A stretch of DNA of 64,000 nt from Alcaligenaceae bacterium (GCA_013416485.1 JACCEO010000002.1:226636-290635); one strand, 5' to 3'; numbered from the stretch's first letter, positions 28,664 to 39,541 are shown. Numbers and translations: made by a program. Notes: generated by a model not told the origin, from the letters alone.

Positions 28664-30154
28664 CTAACTGCGATGTGAGTTGTCTGAAGTCTGACTAAGA
28701 TCCACGCCTGGTATGGGCGCACTATCAAAGTATTCCTCGAAGCCATCATTTTCTGGATCACTAACGCCTTCAGGACGCTCGACGATCTTGGGTTTAGTGG
28801 CTGCGTACGATGCGTCATCACTTAGAAAGTCAGCAGCACTAGCGGCAACGGGGATAACATTCTGGATCTCTGGCACATCTGTGCTGGGCAGGCTGTCTGC
28901 ATCAATCAAGGTAGGGTCATCGCGCGTATCGGCGGCGGGCAAGGCGGTACGTCCTGGCAGCACTGGCAAAGCGCCAGCCACCTTGGATGCCAAGCGCCAA
29001 TGTGTCATGGCATCTTTGGTGCGTCCTAAACGGTCATACAAATTACCCAGCAACGCGTGTACACGCATATCGCTACGCAACTTCATGCTGCGCAACAAAT
29101 AACGCTCGCCCTGTCCCCAAAGCTGTCCTGTCAGACACAAATTACCCAACGCCGCCAACAAGGCTGAGTTTTCGGGATGCACCTTGAGCCAGCCCTCGGC
29201 TTTGCTGAGTCGGCGTGCCACTTGTTCTGGTGTACATTGCGACCAGGCATTTAATAGCCTTGGATCCAGTTCCACGTTAAGCGCTGCCTCCAAGGTCTTG
29301 GTAGCTTCATCATGATTATTTTGTGATGTCTGGATCGCTGCTGCTGCCAAAGCAATTTCAGGCAGCACTTTTTCGTCAGATTTCAGGTCGCTCCAGATGG
29401 CTTTATAACCATCGGCGCCAGCAGCACGTAAGCGTGCTGCCCCGGCCACCTCTATCAGCTGTAAAGCCTCTGTTTTATCGATGACACTACGGCGTAATAA
29501 CAAACGCGTTAATTCGTAAACCCTGTCGTGGTTACCCAACTGACGATGGGCACGTAACAACAGTCGAGTGGCATGAAAATAGCGCGAGCTCGCATCCTGC
29601 AAAGGCTGTAACAACACCAAGGCGTCTTGGGGCCTATTCTGATCCAGGTACATTTCAGCGGCTACAGTGGCTACCGCTTCTTGAAGTCTGGTGTCTTTAC
29701 CAGCCGCGCTACGCGCAGCGTCCAGCACCTGATCGCGGCGCTGGTACTCGTTCAAGTGGTGTGCAGCCCTAGCCGAGGCCAATCCTGCCAACACTTTACG
29801 GTTAGCCGAGCGGGTTTTACCCAGCAATTTAGCCAAGTCTTTTTCTGCTTCCGTATAGCGCCCTTCAAGGACACTGATCCAGCCGCCTTCCAGCAGTTCG
29901 TAGTCACGCTTTTCGGCTCGTAATGAGCGCCATGAACGAAAGCGTTCTGGGCCTGCGCCCACCCAGGCAAGAAAACGCAGCAGCAAGTGAAAAACAATAA
30001 ACGCTGCCAGCAACAACAACACAGCGCGTGTTAAGGAGAGCTCGATGCGCCAAGGTTGCGCAATGATCAGTACATTACCGCTATGATCACGCAGCACCAA
30101 GGCCAATAAAACGGCAACGACAAAAACAAGTAAGGTCCAAATCCAGGTTCTCAT
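28664..30154 (-). CDS. hemY: HemY-like TPR membrane protein
   Basis: A 496-residue protein with two N-terminal membrane spans (first 22 residues and about 40-62), the HemY_N segment [21 protein letters not shown], and a long periplasmic or cytoplasmic run of TPR helices (for example [21 protein letters not shown]). It follows hemX by 3 bases, in the usual hemC-D-X-Y order. This is not the protoporphyrinogen oxidase HemY of gram-positives; its role in haem synthesis is unproven. The C-terminal 90 residues are Asp/Pro/Ser-rich and look disordered. Confidence 0.9.
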   Translation of the reverse strand: MRTWIWTLLVFVVAVLLALVLRDHSGNVLIIAQPWRIELSLTRAVLLLLAAFIVFHLLLRFLAWVGAGPERFRSWRSLRAEKRDYELLEGGWISVLEGRYTEAEKDLAKLLGKTRSANRKVLAGLASARAAHHLNEYQRRDQVLDAARSAAGKDTRLQEAVATVAAEMYLDQNRPQDALVLLQPLQDASSRYFHATRLLLRAHRQLGNHDRVYELTRLLLRRSVIDKTEALQLIEVAGAARLRAAGADGYKAIWSDLKSDEKVLPEIALAAAAIQTSQNNHDEATKTLEAALNVELDPRLLNAWSQCTPEQVARRLSKAEGWLKVHPENSALLAALGNLCLTGQLWGQGERYLLRSMKLRSDMRVHALLGNLYDRLGRTKDAMTHWRLASKVAGALPVLPGRTALPAADTRDDPTLIDADSLPSTDVPEIQNVIPVAASAADFLSDDASYAATKPKIVERPEGVSDPENDGFEEYFDSAPIPGVDLSQTSDNSHRS

Positions 30155-30157
30155 GAC

Positions 30158-31513
30158 TTACCCCTGCACACTTGCGGCCAAGGCAAGATCAGACAGCTGG
30201 TTTACATCAAAACGGGCCTGAGTATTTGCCTCAGGATTTGTGTCTGGACTTGTGGAATCCAGTTCCATTTCGCTGTCAGGCACTGCTTCAGTTTGAGGAG
30301 CAGGCTGCGGCTGGACCGGATTCATTTCAGGCACCGGGGTATCTGCGGTCTGGGCTTCTTTGGCACTGTCTTCGCGCAAGGCTTCCAAAGCCTGCAAACT
30401 ATTATCTACTGTAGGTAGTTTGACGTCGATATCCGTATCGGCCATTTGACGTGCCATAGTCACTGCTTTGCGTGACTGGGGTGACTGCTGATCAAAACGA
30501 GTCTCTAGTGCTTTGACTAAAGAAGCTGTTTCGCTTGCCCAAACTCCAGGTTGACGCATCATGAGAGCCAATTGCGCCGTCATAATACGCAAACGTAGAT
30601 GCTCACGTAGTTGTGTGGCTTGCTCTGGGGACAACAATAAAGCCGTCGCGTCATCTACACGTCGTATGCTAAGTAGTTGACCAAACTCATTGGTCACGGT
30701 ATCCCAGGCTTGGTTAGCCCATACGCCAGTTTGATCCAAGCTACGCTGCCACCACGGTGAATTCGGGTCTACGCTTACTACAGGACTAGTAGACGACGAT
30801 GTGGATGCTGCCGCAGCAGCACTGACTACCGTTTCAGGATGGGCGTCGTCAGGAACCAGCAAAGGTGCTTGGCTAACTAAGCTAGCCAGCTCGTCTAAAC
30901 GCGTAGACATTAGCGCGATATCTATCGTGGAGGCAGCACGTAAACGATCTAAATCGCCATTAATGGTTTGCAACAAGGACGCCAAACCAGGACGATTTGC
31001 CCTTGCTAGCTGCGCTTGAGCCGTTTCCAACGAGATTACGGCATTGGCAACATTTCCACCCAATTGCAGTTGCTGCTGAGCGATAGTGACCAAATGATCG
31101 ATGTCATTCATCAAGACCAGATCGGAACCGCTATCAGTAAGTAGCTGGAAAGCCTGCTCTAAACTAGCTATCTGGTTTTTGGTCGTACGTAACTCTTGTT
31201 CTAGGCGACTAATGTGATCAGCCTGTTGCTGGACCAGTCCCAACGCCTGTTGGCCTTGCTTCAAGGCCTGATCAGTGCTAGCGGCATTACGCTGCACGCG
31301 GGTTAAAAGATCGGCTCCGGACTGCTGAAATATCTGTTGCTGATACCACACAGCACCACCTAGTCCGGCCACCAGTATTACAGCGACGGCCAAGGCAGGC
31401 ACTAGTGCCGAACCTGGCTTTTTATGGCTACTGGCCTTAGGCGCGTTGCTTGTGGGCTTAGCTGTCGCTTCAGGGGCTGCTGCTTGTGCAGTCTCGATTT
31501 TTTTATCAGTCAT
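30158..31513 (-). CDS. hemX: HemX-like protein (uroporphyrinogen-III C-methyltransferase-like)
   Basis: A 451-residue protein with a Lys/Ala-rich cytoplasmic lead, one membrane span (about residues 37-57, ALVPALAVAVILVAGLGGAV), a coiled coil (residues 75-120, QGQQALGLVQQQADHIS), and the HemX domain with WWQRSLDQTGVWANQAW and TAQLALMMRQPGVWA. Despite the database name it has no methyltransferase fold. It lies between hemD and hemY. The C-terminal 60 residues are Pro/Glu/Thr-rich. Confidence 0.9.
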   Translation of the reverse strand: MTDKKIETAQAAAPEATAKPTSNAPKASSHKKPGSALVPALAVAVILVAGLGGAVWYQQQIFQQSGADLLTRVQRNAASTDQALKQGQQALGLVQQQADHISRLEQELRTTKNQIASLEQAFQLLTDSGSDLVLMNDIDHLVTIAQQQLQLGGNVANAVISLETAQAQLARANRPGLASLLQTINGDLDRLRAASTIDIALMSTRLDELASLVSQAPLLVPDDAHPETVVSAAAAASTSSSTSPVVSVDPNSPWWQRSLDQTGVWANQAWDTVTNEFGQLLSIRRVDDATALLLSPEQATQLREHLRLRIMTAQLALMMRQPGVWASETASLVKALETRFDQQSPQSRKAVTMARQMADTDIDVKLPTVDNSLQALEALREDSAKEAQTADTPVPEMNPVQPQPAPQTEAVPDSEMELDSTSPDTNPEANTQARFDVNQLSDLALAASVQG

Positions 31514-31528
31514 GGCGAGATTGTAATC

Positions 31529-32344
31529 CTATGAACCAGTATCCGTGGAGGCACTGGCTAACAATGCCTGTAAGATCCCAGAGTCGGTGGGTGAACATAT
31601 TTTTACCATTGATGGTTGTAGCTTACCAGCGACGCTAAGACGTTGCTGCAAATGATCGGCGATTCTGGGGTGAACCACTACAAAACGGGAGCGTGCAAAA
31701 GCCGACGTCAGGTTCAATACTTGTATCGCATCGCAGATCGCATCCACGCTTTCGCTACTGGTCAGCAAAAACACCGCTGGCCAATTACCCAATAAATGAT
31801 GCTGTACAACCTGCTGTTGCGCAGCTGTCCAGATGGCAGCAGCCCGATCATACATAGCATGACGCTGCACGTGTATGCCCTGCTGCTCAAGCTTAGCCCC
31901 CAACCATTCACGCCCACGCTGCCCCCTAACAATAAGGACTCGTTGTAGGGTGGGCAACAATGGGGCTAGCAAGGGCCATAAGGCCTCGGAATCTTGCGCT
32001 AAAGCACAGGCCTGCGGATGAATGATCTGGCCAGGCGCAAATAAACCACTATCGTGCAAAGGCTGAGCACTAGCCCAACCTACTGTAGCTGCATGGCTGG
32101 CAGCAGGCCAAACAAAATCCGGGTTCTGCTGACATAACACGTCCAGATAAAACCCTACCGCCAGCCCACTAACAAACACCACCAGTTGAAAATCTGATGG
32201 CTGTGGTAAGGGATGCTGATTGTCCTTGATCGGGAACACGCTAAGTGCAGGTAACAACGTGCTCTGGTAGCCCTGCTTTGCTAAGCCCGCCGCCAATATT
32301 TCATTCTTCCCTTGTGGGCGTGTCAAGAAAATACTGGCTTTCAT
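31529..32344 (-). CDS. hemD: uroporphyrinogen-III synthase
   Basis: A 271-residue enzyme that closes and inverts ring D of hydroxymethylbilane. Sequence is weakly conserved in the family; visible supports are SIFLTRPQGKN at the start, LLPALSVFPI, VFVSGLAVGFYLD, VLIVRGQRGREWLGAKLEQQG and VFLLTSSESVDAI. ATG 32344 is preferred to an in-frame TTG six codons earlier. It follows hemC by 31 bases. Confidence 0.93.
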   Translation of the reverse strand: MKASIFLTRPQGKNEILAAGLAKQGYQSTLLPALSVFPIKDNQHPLPQPSDFQLVVFVSGLAVGFYLDVLCQQNPDFVWPAASHAATVGWASAQPLHDSGLFAPGQIIHPQACALAQDSEALWPLLAPLLPTLQRVLIVRGQRGREWLGAKLEQQGIHVQRHAMYDRAAAIWTAAQQQVVQHHLLGNWPAVFLLTSSESVDAICDAIQVLNLTSAFARSRFVVVHPRIADHLQQRLSVAGKLQPSMVKICSPTDSGILQALLASASTDTGS

Positions 32345-32375
32345 AGAACCGCAATTACGCAAACGTGAGCCGCCA

Positions 32376-33323
32376 TTAAGGCGTAGCGTCCGAAGCAGTG
32401 AGCCTGGCCAGAATGTCGCGAGCGCCTTTGCCTAATAACTCTTGAGCAGCTGCCTCGCCCAAACGTTCGGCATCCGCCAGCGACCCTTGGGTTTGCGCAT
32501 GCAAGACTACAGTACCATCGGGTTCAGCGACCAAAGCACGCAGTGATAACTGGTCATTTTCAACCTGAGCATATGCCGCTAAAGGCACTTGGCAAGATCC
32601 ACCCAGCGCACGTGACACGGCACGTTCGGCCAACGCACAAGCCATTGTGATTGGACATGTTAACGGAGCCAACCACGCATGCATATCCGTGCGTGCCTCA
32701 AGGACTTCTATGCCCAATGCTCCTTGACCGGCTGCAGGCAAACTCAGTTCAGGTGACAAACGCGCACGTATACGCGATTCCAAGCCTAAGCGTTCTAAAC
32801 CCACGGCAGCCAAGATAATGGCGGCATATTCGCCCCTATCCAGTTTGGCCAAGCGCGTATCCAGATTGCCACGCAAAGGCTGTACCTGTAAATGGGGATA
32901 ACGCTGCCTAAGCTGACTTTCACGACGCAAACTCGAGGTTCCAATAACTGCCCCCGCAGGGAGCTCCTCGAGCGAGGCGTAGTCGTTAGAAACCAGAGCA
33001 TCACGCGGGTCAGCGCGTTCCATAACTACAGGCAAGGCAAATGGCGTGGTCAATTCGACAGGCACATCCTTTAGAGAATGCACGGCCAAGTCGGCTCGCC
33101 CGTCCAATAACGCTGTTTCCAACTCTTTAACAAATAGACCTTTACCGCCTACTTTGGATAAGGTGCGATCCAGTATTTGGTCACCCCGCGTGGTCATGGT
33201 CAATAAGCTGACCTGGCACTTAGGGTATAAAGTTTGTAGAAGATCGCGCACATGTTCAGCCTGCCATAAGGCGAGCCGACTGGCACGGGTTGCAATAACC
33301 AGTGTGCTTGGTGTTGAGGCCAT
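32376..33323 (-). CDS. hemC: porphobilinogen deaminase (hydroxymethylbilane synthase)
   Basis: A 315-residue enzyme that polymerises four porphobilinogens. Motifs: [16 protein letters not shown], the substrate-binding [28 protein letters not shown] in two parts, [13 protein letters not shown], and the dipyrromethane-cofactor cysteine in [14 protein letters not shown]. Length is normal. It starts 4 bases behind a 41-residue ORF, so its translation is probably coupled to that ORF. Confidence 0.97.
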   Translation of the reverse strand: MASTPSTLVIATRASRLALWQAEHVRDLLQTLYPKCQVSLLTMTTRGDQILDRTLSKVGGKGLFVKELETALLDGRADLAVHSLKDVPVELTTPFALPVVMERADPRDALVSNDYASLEELPAGAVIGTSSLRRESQLRQRYPHLQVQPLRGNLDTRLAKLDRGEYAAIILAAVGLERLGLESRIRARLSPELSLPAAGQGALGIEVLEARTDMHAWLAPLTCPITMACALAERAVSRALGGSCQVPLAAYAQVENDQLSLRALVAEPDGTVVLHAQTQGSLADAERLGEAAAQELLGKGARDILARLTASDATP

Positions 33324-33327
33324 AGCC

Positions 33328-33453
33328 TTAACCTACAAAATAGTTAAGAGCCACCGCCGCAGCGATACCTAGCAGAGCTAATATTGCCAGCCCCTGCAAC
33401 AAGGACATGCCGGATTCGGCCTTACCCTTGTTTGATGATTTAAACAGACCCAT
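33328..33453 (-). CDS. 41-residue type IV pilin-like mini-protein
   Basis: A short ORF from ATG 33453 to TAA at 33328 encodes a 15-residue basic leader ([15 protein letters not shown]) and then [20 protein letters not shown] plus LNYFVG. Aligned with the classic pilin start [25 protein letters not shown] it matches at Gly-1, Leu, the central Ala, Gly-Ile, the Ala pair and Ala-Leu, but Glu+5 is Gln and no globular head follows. Its start overlaps terC by 14 bases, and hemC starts 4 bases after its stop. From memory, relatives such as Ralstonia carry a full pilA just behind sucCD-terC. It may be a decayed pilA or a real single-span protein. Confidence 0.55.
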   Translation of the reverse strand: MGLFKSSNKGKAESGMSLLQGLAILALLGIAAAVALNYFVG

Positions 33454-34234
33454 GTGTACTATCCTTGATTGTACTTTTACGACTAAAAATCCACTTACCC
33501 ACCACTACCACAACCATTGCTCCTATGATTTCTGCAATCAGTTGTACGGTAGGTGCAATCACTGTTGCCGCCCCGGCAGCGCCTTCAAGAGCAGCCGCAG
33601 CAGTGTCGATGGTTACGTAACGACCACCAGCGATTTCGCTAAGTTGTTGCACTATGAAGATGTCGGATACCAACATTCCACCGGCGATCCAGCCCAACAA
33701 GGCGGCGCCAAACGTTACCACGATAGGGAAGCGGTCTATCAGCTTCAAAACCAGTGTACTGCCCCACACTATGATGGGGACGCTAACCACTAATCCGAAG
33801 ATTACATAGTATAGCTGGTGGTCCAAATGTGCATTGGTAGCAGCGGCAGCGATTGCAATGACATTATCCAGGCTCATGACAAAGTCAGCGATAATTATCG
33901 TTTTCACTGCGCTAAGTAAGGTATTGCCACCACTCACGCTCCCATGACCATCATCAGCCGGTGCTAGCAACTTAATACCTATCCACAACAGCAACAGGCC
34001 CCCAGCCAACTTCAGAAAGGGAATCGCCAACAGAGTTAATGCAAAGGCGATCAAGATAACGCGCAGGACGATTGCACCCGCTGTTCCCCAGATTATCCCT
34101 TTAAGGCGTTGCTTTTCTTCCAGATTACGACATGCTAGTGCAATAACTACCGCATTATCGCCACCCAACAAGATATCTATCAGAATAATCTGAAAAATAG
34201 CGCCCCAGTGTAATGCCTGAAAAAATTCGATCAT
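33440..34234 (-). CDS. TerC family integral membrane protein (YjbE-like)
   Basis: A 264-residue membrane protein with seven hydrophobic segments and the two TerC signatures: ILIDILLGGDNAVVIALA near the start and IIADFVMSLDNVIAIAAAA in the middle, each with the Asp-Asn pair thought to bind a cation. The family exports manganese or supports metal loading of secreted proteins. ATG 34234 (MIEFFQALHWG) is the family start; 25 upstream codons are rejected. I looked for a yybP-ykoY manganese riboswitch in the 130-base leader and did not see its conserved bases. Confidence 0.9.
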   Translation of the reverse strand: MIEFFQALHWGAIFQIILIDILLGGDNAVVIALACRNLEEKQRLKGIIWGTAGAIVLRVILIAFALTLLAIPFLKLAGGLLLLWIGIKLLAPADDGHGSVSGGNTLLSAVKTIIIADFVMSLDNVIAIAAAATNAHLDHQLYYVIFGLVVSVPIIVWGSTLVLKLIDRFPIVVTFGAALLGWIAGGMLVSDIFIVQQLSEIAGGRYVTIDTAAAALEGAAGAATVIAPTVQLIAEIIGAMVVVVVGKWIFSRKSTIKDSTHGSV

Positions 34235-34313
34235 AGGTGATCCTGAGCAGGTCTTGACTAGTAGGCACTGAACTGGCGTAACTACCGATAGCCGCAGGCC
34301 GATAGGCAAGAGG

Positions 34314-34340
34314 AAAAAAGGCCCGCAGCAGCGAGCCCTT
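34314..34340 (-). terminator. Rho-independent terminator behind sucD
   Basis: Read on the minus strand, AAGGGCTCGC (34340-34331), loop TGCT and GCGGGCCTTT (34326-34317) form a 10-bp stem with two G-T wobbles, followed by further T residues. It lies 29 bases behind the sucD stop and separates sucCD from terC. Confidence 0.8.
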
Positions 34341-34368
34341 AAAGCATACTAGTTTACCAAGTATGTTT

Positions 34369-35250
34369 TTACAGTACTGATTTTAACAACTTGCCCATTT
34401 CTGATGGGTTACGTGTAGTACGTATGCCGCACGCCTCCATGACTTCCAGTTTGGCATCCGCAGTATCTGCACCACCAGAAATCAAGGCACCTGCGTGACC
34501 CATGCGCTTGCCTGCTGGTGCTGTCACACCTGCAATAAAGCCCACTACAGGTTTTTTCATGTTGTCTTTGGCCCATTCGGCAGCATTGACTTCATCAGGC
34601 CCACCGATTTCACCGATCATAATAACAGCATCTGTATCAGGGTCATCGTTGAACATTTTCAAAATATCAATGTGCTTAAGACCATTGATGGGGTCGCCAC
34701 CAATACCTACCGCACTGGACTGACCCAGCCCTAATTCAGTCACCTGAGCGACCGCTTCGTAGGTCAGCGTACCAGAACGGCTAACAACACCAATACGACC
34801 CTTGCGGTGTATGTGGCCAGGCATAATGCCTATCTTGATTTCATCAGGTGTAATCAAGCCTGGGCAGTTAGGGCCCAACAGCAGGGTCGATTTGTTCTGA
34901 TCGCGCATGCGGTTACGCAATTCCAGCATATCGCGTACAGGTATACCTTCGGTAATGCAGATCACCAGATCCAGATCGGCCTCGACGGCTTCCCAGATAG
35001 CAGCGGCTGCACCTGCAGGCGGAACGTAAATCACAGAAACGGTAGCACCAGTTTCTGATTTAGCGTCTTTTACCGAAGCAAAGATAGGTATGCCTTCGAA
35101 GTTTTCACCCGCTTTTTTGGGGTGTACACCCGCCACAAAAGCGGCTTCACCATTGCCATATTCACGGCACATACGGGTATGGAATTGGCCGGTTTTTCCG
35201 GTAATTCCCTGGGTAATGACTTTCGTGTCTTTGTTAATCAAGATCGACAT
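34369..35250 (-). CDS. sucD: succinate-CoA ligase [ADP-forming] subunit alpha
   Basis: A 293-residue citrate-cycle subunit that binds CoA and carries the phosphohistidine. Motifs: GITGKTGQFHTRMC, the CoA-site VIYVPPAGAAAAIWEA, LLGPNCPGLITPDE, GRIGVVSRSGTLTYEA, and the phospho-His site GRMGHAGALI-like (KRMGHAGALISGG). It follows sucC by 20 bases. Confidence 0.97.
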   Translation of the reverse strand: MSILINKDTKVITQGITGKTGQFHTRMCREYGNGEAAFVAGVHPKKAGENFEGIPIFASVKDAKSETGATVSVIYVPPAGAAAAIWEAVEADLDLVICITEGIPVRDMLELRNRMRDQNKSTLLLGPNCPGLITPDEIKIGIMPGHIHRKGRIGVVSRSGTLTYEAVAQVTELGLGQSSAVGIGGDPINGLKHIDILKMFNDDPDTDAVIMIGEIGGPDEVNAAEWAKDNMKKPVVGFIAGVTAPAGKRMGHAGALISGGADTADAKLEVMEACGIRTTRNPSEMGKLLKSVL

Positions 35251-35270
35251 GTATTAATCCTTAGGTGTTC

Positions 35271-36434
35271 TTATTTTGCAGCGGCAGCAACAACTTGTGT
35301 CGCAGCTTCGGCCATAGTGTCGGCACTGATGATGGGGAGACCAGAGTCAGCCAGCATCTGCTTGCCCATTTCTTCGTTAGTACCTTTCATACGCACGACC
35401 AGCGGCACACTAAGGTTAACGGCCTTACATGCAGTAATCACGCCTTCGGCAATGACGTCGCAGCGCATGATGCCACCGAAAATATTGACCAAGATAGCTT
35501 TTACGCCTTTGTTTTGCAGCATCAGCTTGAAGGCTTCTGTGACTTTATCGGCTGTTGCACCACCACCTACATCCAGGAAGTTGGCAGGCTCACCGCCAAA
35601 CAGCTTGATGGTATCCATAGTTGCCATAGCCAGACCAGCACCGTTGACCAAGCATCCGATATTGCCTTCCAGCTGGATATAGGCCAAGTCAAACTTACTG
35701 GCTTCAACTTCGGCAGGATCTTCTTCGTCCAGATCGCGATAAGCAACGATATCTGGATGACGGAATAAGGCGTTGCCATCAAAATTGAACTTCGCGTCCA
35801 GGGCAATAATGTCGCCCGAACCCGTCAAGATCAAAGGGTTGATTTCCGCTAATTCCGCATCAGTTTCAACATAAACTTTATACAGTTTCTGGAATTCAGC
35901 AGCGGCCTTGGTCAAGGATGCATCGGGCACGCCTATGCCACGAGCCAAGTCATTCGCTTGAGCATCGGTTAAACCTGTTTTGGGGTCAACGAATACTTTA
36001 AGAATTTTTTCAGGGGTAGCGGCCGCAACTTCTTCGACATCCATACCGCCTTCGCTAGACGCCATGACACATACGCGCTGGGTAGCCCGGTCGGTCACAA
36101 TACCAACGTAGTATTCTTTTTTAATGTCGGCGCCCTCTTCGATCAACAAGCGACGAACTTTCTGGCCTGCGGGATCGGTTTGGTGGGTAATCAATTGCAT
36201 ACCCAGAATTTCCGACGACAACTGACGTACTTCGTCTATGGAACGGGCCAGCTTAACGCCACCACCCTTACCACGACCGCCAGCATGAATTTGTGCCTTT
36301 ACCACCCATACCGGCCCACCTAGTGTTTCGGCTGCTGCAACGGCTTCTTCAACAGAAAAAGCAGGAATTCCGCGCGGCACAACCACGCCAAATTTCCTCA
36401 GCAGTTCCTTGCCTTGATACTCGTGAATTTTCAT
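35271..36434 (-). CDS. sucC: succinate-CoA ligase [ADP-forming] subunit beta
   Basis: A 387-residue ATP-grasp subunit. It begins with [17 protein letters not shown], has the nucleotide-binding [43 protein letters not shown] in two pieces, and the [16 protein letters not shown] and [16 protein letters not shown] segments. Length is exactly the family norm. A ribosome site AGGT lies 6 bases before ATG 36434. Confidence 0.97.
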   Translation of the reverse strand: MKIHEYQGKELLRKFGVVVPRGIPAFSVEEAVAAAETLGGPVWVVKAQIHAGGRGKGGGVKLARSIDEVRQLSSEILGMQLITHQTDPAGQKVRRLLIEEGADIKKEYYVGIVTDRATQRVCVMASSEGGMDVEEVAAATPEKILKVFVDPKTGLTDAQANDLARGIGVPDASLTKAAAEFQKLYKVYVETDAELAEINPLILTGSGDIIALDAKFNFDGNALFRHPDIVAYRDLDEEDPAEVEASKFDLAYIQLEGNIGCLVNGAGLAMATMDTIKLFGGEPANFLDVGGGATADKVTEAFKLMLQNKGVKAILVNIFGGIMRCDVIAEGVITACKAVNLSVPLVVRMKGTNEEMGKQMLADSGLPIISADTMAEAATQVVAAAAK

Positions 36435-36515
36435 TTGTTACCTGTAAGAACGTAAAGAATAGGAAAAGAACGTAGACATCAGCCCAACGCCAGATCGCGA
36501 AACGGCCATGACCAG

Positions 36516-37100
36516 CTATTCGTTGGTCTGCGTTGCAGGCGCTACGTACCACTTGGGATAAAACTCTTTTGCAACGTCGCCATCCACGCGCAAGGCATGG
36601 CAGCCGTCTAATTGAAACGGGCGCTTTTCTTGCTGTGTGGTTGATGTTTGCTTTTCTTTGCGGCGCTGATTGGCCATAGTTTGAACGGCTACCGTAGGCA
36701 ACACATAAGCCAGCTCGCTTAAATGACTGCAGCCTGCGGTACGTCCGTAACGATCTTTGACTACCTGCCTGAAGTTACGCAGCAGATTCATACCAACCAA
36801 ATCACCATATTCAGGCGCTATCGCGCTGCAATGCTGGTTATAAGGAGCGGCATCATAGGCGGCAACAGCCGCCGTAATCGTAAACTCGTCATTGATGGTG
36901 ATACGCAACAAGATGTTGTGTATCGGGTTGCCAGCTTTCTGAATACTCCCATCTTGTTTGGGAAAGTCATAGGCTTTGATATCAATTAACGTCGCCTCGA
37001 TATCCCATTGCCCGTCCTCGCGGACAAACGATTCCACCCTGATAGTACGGGTATGCAAAGGTTCGCGGCCAACATCCGAAGGGGGCAAAGGCATATTCAA
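36516..37100 (-). CDS. DUF2889 family protein
   Basis: A 194-residue cytoplasmic protein matching DUF2889: PLHTRTIRVESFVREDGQWDIE near the start, LIDIKAYDF, and the CSHLSELAYVLPTVAVQTM block with a conserved Cys-Ser-His. Function unknown. In Burkholderiales this gene commonly sits between recX and sucC; here metE and metR have come in between it and recX. It ends 81 bases before sucC. Confidence 0.85.
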   Translation of the reverse strand: MNMPLPPSDVGREPLHTRTIRVESFVREDGQWDIEATLIDIKAYDFPKQDGSIQKAGNPIHNILLRITINDEFTITAAVAAYDAAPYNQHCSAIAPEYGDLVGMNLLRNFRQVVKDRYGRTAGCSHLSELAYVLPTVAVQTMANQRRKEKQTSTTQQEKRPFQLDGCHALRVDGDVAKEFYPKWYVAPATQTNE

Positions 37101-37125
37101 TTAAACGGGCGATGAAAAAAACCCA

Positions 37126-39420
37126 TCAAGTATAGCGCAGAGCATGGGCAGCGCTGACCATAGCAGTTAACGCCGCTTCCGTTTCAGGCCAACCACGGGT
37201 TTTTAAACCGCAGTCCGGATTTACCCACAGGCGCTCTGGGGGTAAACGACTTGCCGCTTTTTTCATCAAGTCCACCATCCAACTTTCCTTGGGTACATTA
37301 GGTGTGTGGATATCGTAAACACCTGGACCTATATCGTTAGGATACTGAAAGTTCTCAAAAGCACTAAGTAACTCCATCTTGGAACGCGAAGTCTCTATGG
37401 TGATGACATCCGCATCCATAGCCGCAATCGCCTCTATGATGTCGTTAAATTCTGAATAACACATATGGGTGTGGATCTGTGTTTCATCATTGACTATCCC
37501 AGTAGATAAACGGAAGCTATCCACGGCCCAATCCAGATACGCTGCCCATGATGCGCGACGCAAAGGCAAGCCTTCACGGAAAGCGGGTTCATCGATCTGA
37601 ATAATCCCTATGCCAGCCGCTTCCAAGTCTTCGATCTCATCGCGCAACGCCAAAGCCAATTGCTGACATGTTGTCGCCCGCGGCTGATCATCACGCACAA
37701 ACGACCATTGCAATATGGTCACTGGCCCCGTCAACATGCCTTTGACTGGCTTTGCAGTTAAGGACTGAGCATACCCCGACCAGGCTACAGTCATGGGCGC
37801 TAAGCGAACAACGTCACCAAAAATAACTGGGGGTTTAACGCAACGTGAGCCGTAACTTTGCACCCAACCATATTGCGTAAAGGCAAACCCACCTAGTAAT
37901 TCGCCAAAATATTCCACCATATCGTTACGCTCTGGTTCGCCATGAACCAGGACATCTAGGCCTATGCGCTCTTGAAAGCGTATGACTTTTTCAATTTCAT
38001 CTCGTATACCTTGCTGATATGCAGCATCCCCCAACGCGCCACTACGCCAATCACGCCTAAGAACACGAATCTCTGAGGTTTGAGGAAAAGACCCTATGGT
38101 TGTCGTTGGGTACGCAGGCAGCCCCAACTTATGCTGCTGGGCCTGTATACGTTTGGCAAATACCGGCCTACCACGATTGAGTTCTGCAACACCTTGCATA
38201 CGCTGCTGTACCACTGGGTTATGAATGCGCGGTGAATTACGACGCTGCTCCAATGCCACTCGCTGCACTTCAAGCGCTTGCAATGATGCCGTGTCAGGGC
38301 TGGCCTTTAAAGCCGCAGCCAACACACGCAACTCGTCTAGTTTTTGTACAGCAAAAGACAACCAGCTACGTAGCTCGTCATCCAGCTCATGCTCAACCGC
38401 CAAATCAACCGGCACATGCAGCAATGAGCATGAAGGGGCTAGCCACAGTTTATTTCCCCGCTGGGCAGCCAAGGCGGCTACTTGTGACTTCACCTGATCC
38501 AAGTCCGTACGCCAGATATTACGCCCGTCAATAACCCCTAGAGACAAGACCTGGTCATCACCCAATACTGACGCCAAGCTATCTAACTGTTCAGGTGCAC
38601 GCACCAGATCAATATGTAGGCCTTGAACTGGCAAACCGTCCAACACCGATACATTATCTTCTAGGCCACCAAAGTATGTTGTTAGCAGCACTGATGGGCC
38701 TGAGGCTGATAATGCTTGATATACCCGACGATAGGCATCACGCCACGCTTGGGGCAAATCCATGACCAAGGCAGGTTCATCGATTTGCACCCACTCTACG
38801 CCTAAGGCCTGTAATTGTGCCAAAACTTGCTGATACACCGGCAACAACTGATCCAATAACGCCAACTTGCCCAAATCAGTTGGGCCATCGGTAAAAGCAT
38901 CGCCCTTACCCAACCATAACCAGGTCAAGGGCCCAGGTATCACCGGCTTTACCTGGTGCCCCAGCGCCTGCGCTTCACGCACTTGGTCAAATAAATAGCT
39001 ACGCGCTATGCGGTATTCTTGCTCAGGCGCAAGCTCCGGGACTATATAGTGGTAGTTGGTATCAAACCACTTGGTCATTTCGCAGGCGGCTACTGGTGTG
39101 CCTGTAGGTGCACGCCCCCTGGCCATCCTGAACAAGGTGTCCAGGGCAACATCGTCTTGCCCGTGCTGTCCAAAACGCGCAGGCACGGCACCTAGAAAAG
39201 TGGTCCATTCCAGTATCTGGTCATACCAAGCGAAATCCCCCACAGGCACATGCGCCAAGCCCGAATCAGCCTGTATCTGCCAATGACGTGCGCGTAGCTC
39301 TTGACCCGTTAGTTCCAATTCCTGTGCTGTCAGACTACCCGCCCAATAGGCTTCTTGAGCACGCTTCAATTCACGCTGCACCCCTATACGTGGAAAACCT
39401 AAACTATGAGTAATTGTCAT
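37126..39420 (-). CDS. metE: cobalamin-independent methionine synthase
   Basis: A 764-residue zinc enzyme that moves a methyl group from methyltetrahydrofolate-polyglutamate to homocysteine. N-terminal motif [21 protein letters not shown]-terminal catalytic half with [38 protein letters not shown], the zinc-site [11 protein letters not shown] (His and Cys), and [11 protein letters not shown] with the second Cys. Complete and of normal length. It is divergent from metR with two MetR-type boxes between them, which indicates activation by MetR with homocysteine. Confidence 0.97.
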   Translation of the reverse strand: MTITHSLGFPRIGVQRELKRAQEAYWAGSLTAQELELTGQELRARHWQIQADSGLAHVPVGDFAWYDQILEWTTFLGAVPARFGQHGQDDVALDTLFRMARGRAPTGTPVAACEMTKWFDTNYHYIVPELAPEQEYRIARSYLFDQVREAQALGHQVKPVIPGPLTWLWLGKGDAFTDGPTDLGKLALLDQLLPVYQQVLAQLQALGVEWVQIDEPALVMDLPQAWRDAYRRVYQALSASGPSVLLTTYFGGLEDNVSVLDGLPVQGLHIDLVRAPEQLDSLASVLGDDQVLSLGVIDGRNIWRTDLDQVKSQVAALAAQRGNKLWLAPSCSLLHVPVDLAVEHELDDELRSWLSFAVQKLDELRVLAAALKASPDTASLQALEVQRVALEQRRNSPRIHNPVVQQRMQGVAELNRGRPVFAKRIQAQQHKLGLPAYPTTTIGSFPQTSEIRVLRRDWRSGALGDAAYQQGIRDEIEKVIRFQERIGLDVLVHGEPERNDMVEYFGELLGGFAFTQYGWVQSYGSRCVKPPVIFGDVVRLAPMTVAWSGYAQSLTAKPVKGMLTGPVTILQWSFVRDDQPRATTCQQLALALRDEIEDLEAAGIGIIQIDEPAFREGLPLRRASWAAYLDWAVDSFRLSTGIVNDETQIHTHMCYSEFNDIIEAIAAMDADVITIETSRSKMELLSAFENFQYPNDIGPGVYDIHTPNVPKESWMVDLMKKAASRLPPERLWVNPDCGLKTRGWPETEAALTAMVSAAHALRYT

Positions 39421-39437
39421 GATATGCCTTAACTAAT

Positions 39438-39450
39438 TGAAAAGAATTCG
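39438..39450. promoter_or_regulatory. MetR-type box, metE side (one mismatch)
   Basis: TGAAAAGAATTCG fits the MetR consensus TGAA-N5-TTCA in 7 of 8 fixed positions. It lies 18 bases before the metE start, so it may be the low-affinity member of the pair. Confidence 0.5.
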
Positions 39451-39513
39451 TGTTAAAACATCATTGTGCCAATAAAGTCTCTTGAAGAAAAATCAAACTC
39501 ACCATACTTAAAA

Positions 39514-39526
39514 TGAATAAATTTCA
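39514..39526. promoter_or_regulatory. MetR box, metR side (exact consensus)
   Basis: TGAATAAATTTCA is an exact match to TGAA-N5-TTCA, the operator of MetR in enterobacteria. It ends 15 bases before the metR start, where binding would allow autoregulation of metR and activation of metE about 90 bases away. Confidence 0.75.
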
Positions 39527-39541
39527 TACAATAAAAATATC

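Noticed and set aside
28612..28821. N-terminal extension of ppa up to 28821
   Set aside because: Seventy residues unlike any pyrophosphatase, encoded by AT-rich DNA that overlaps the 3' end of hemY; the family start is at 28611.
34235..34368. Possible manganese riboswitch (yybP-ykoY) in front of terC
   Set aside because: The leader lacks the conserved helices and loop bases; the one strong hairpin there is the sucD terminator.
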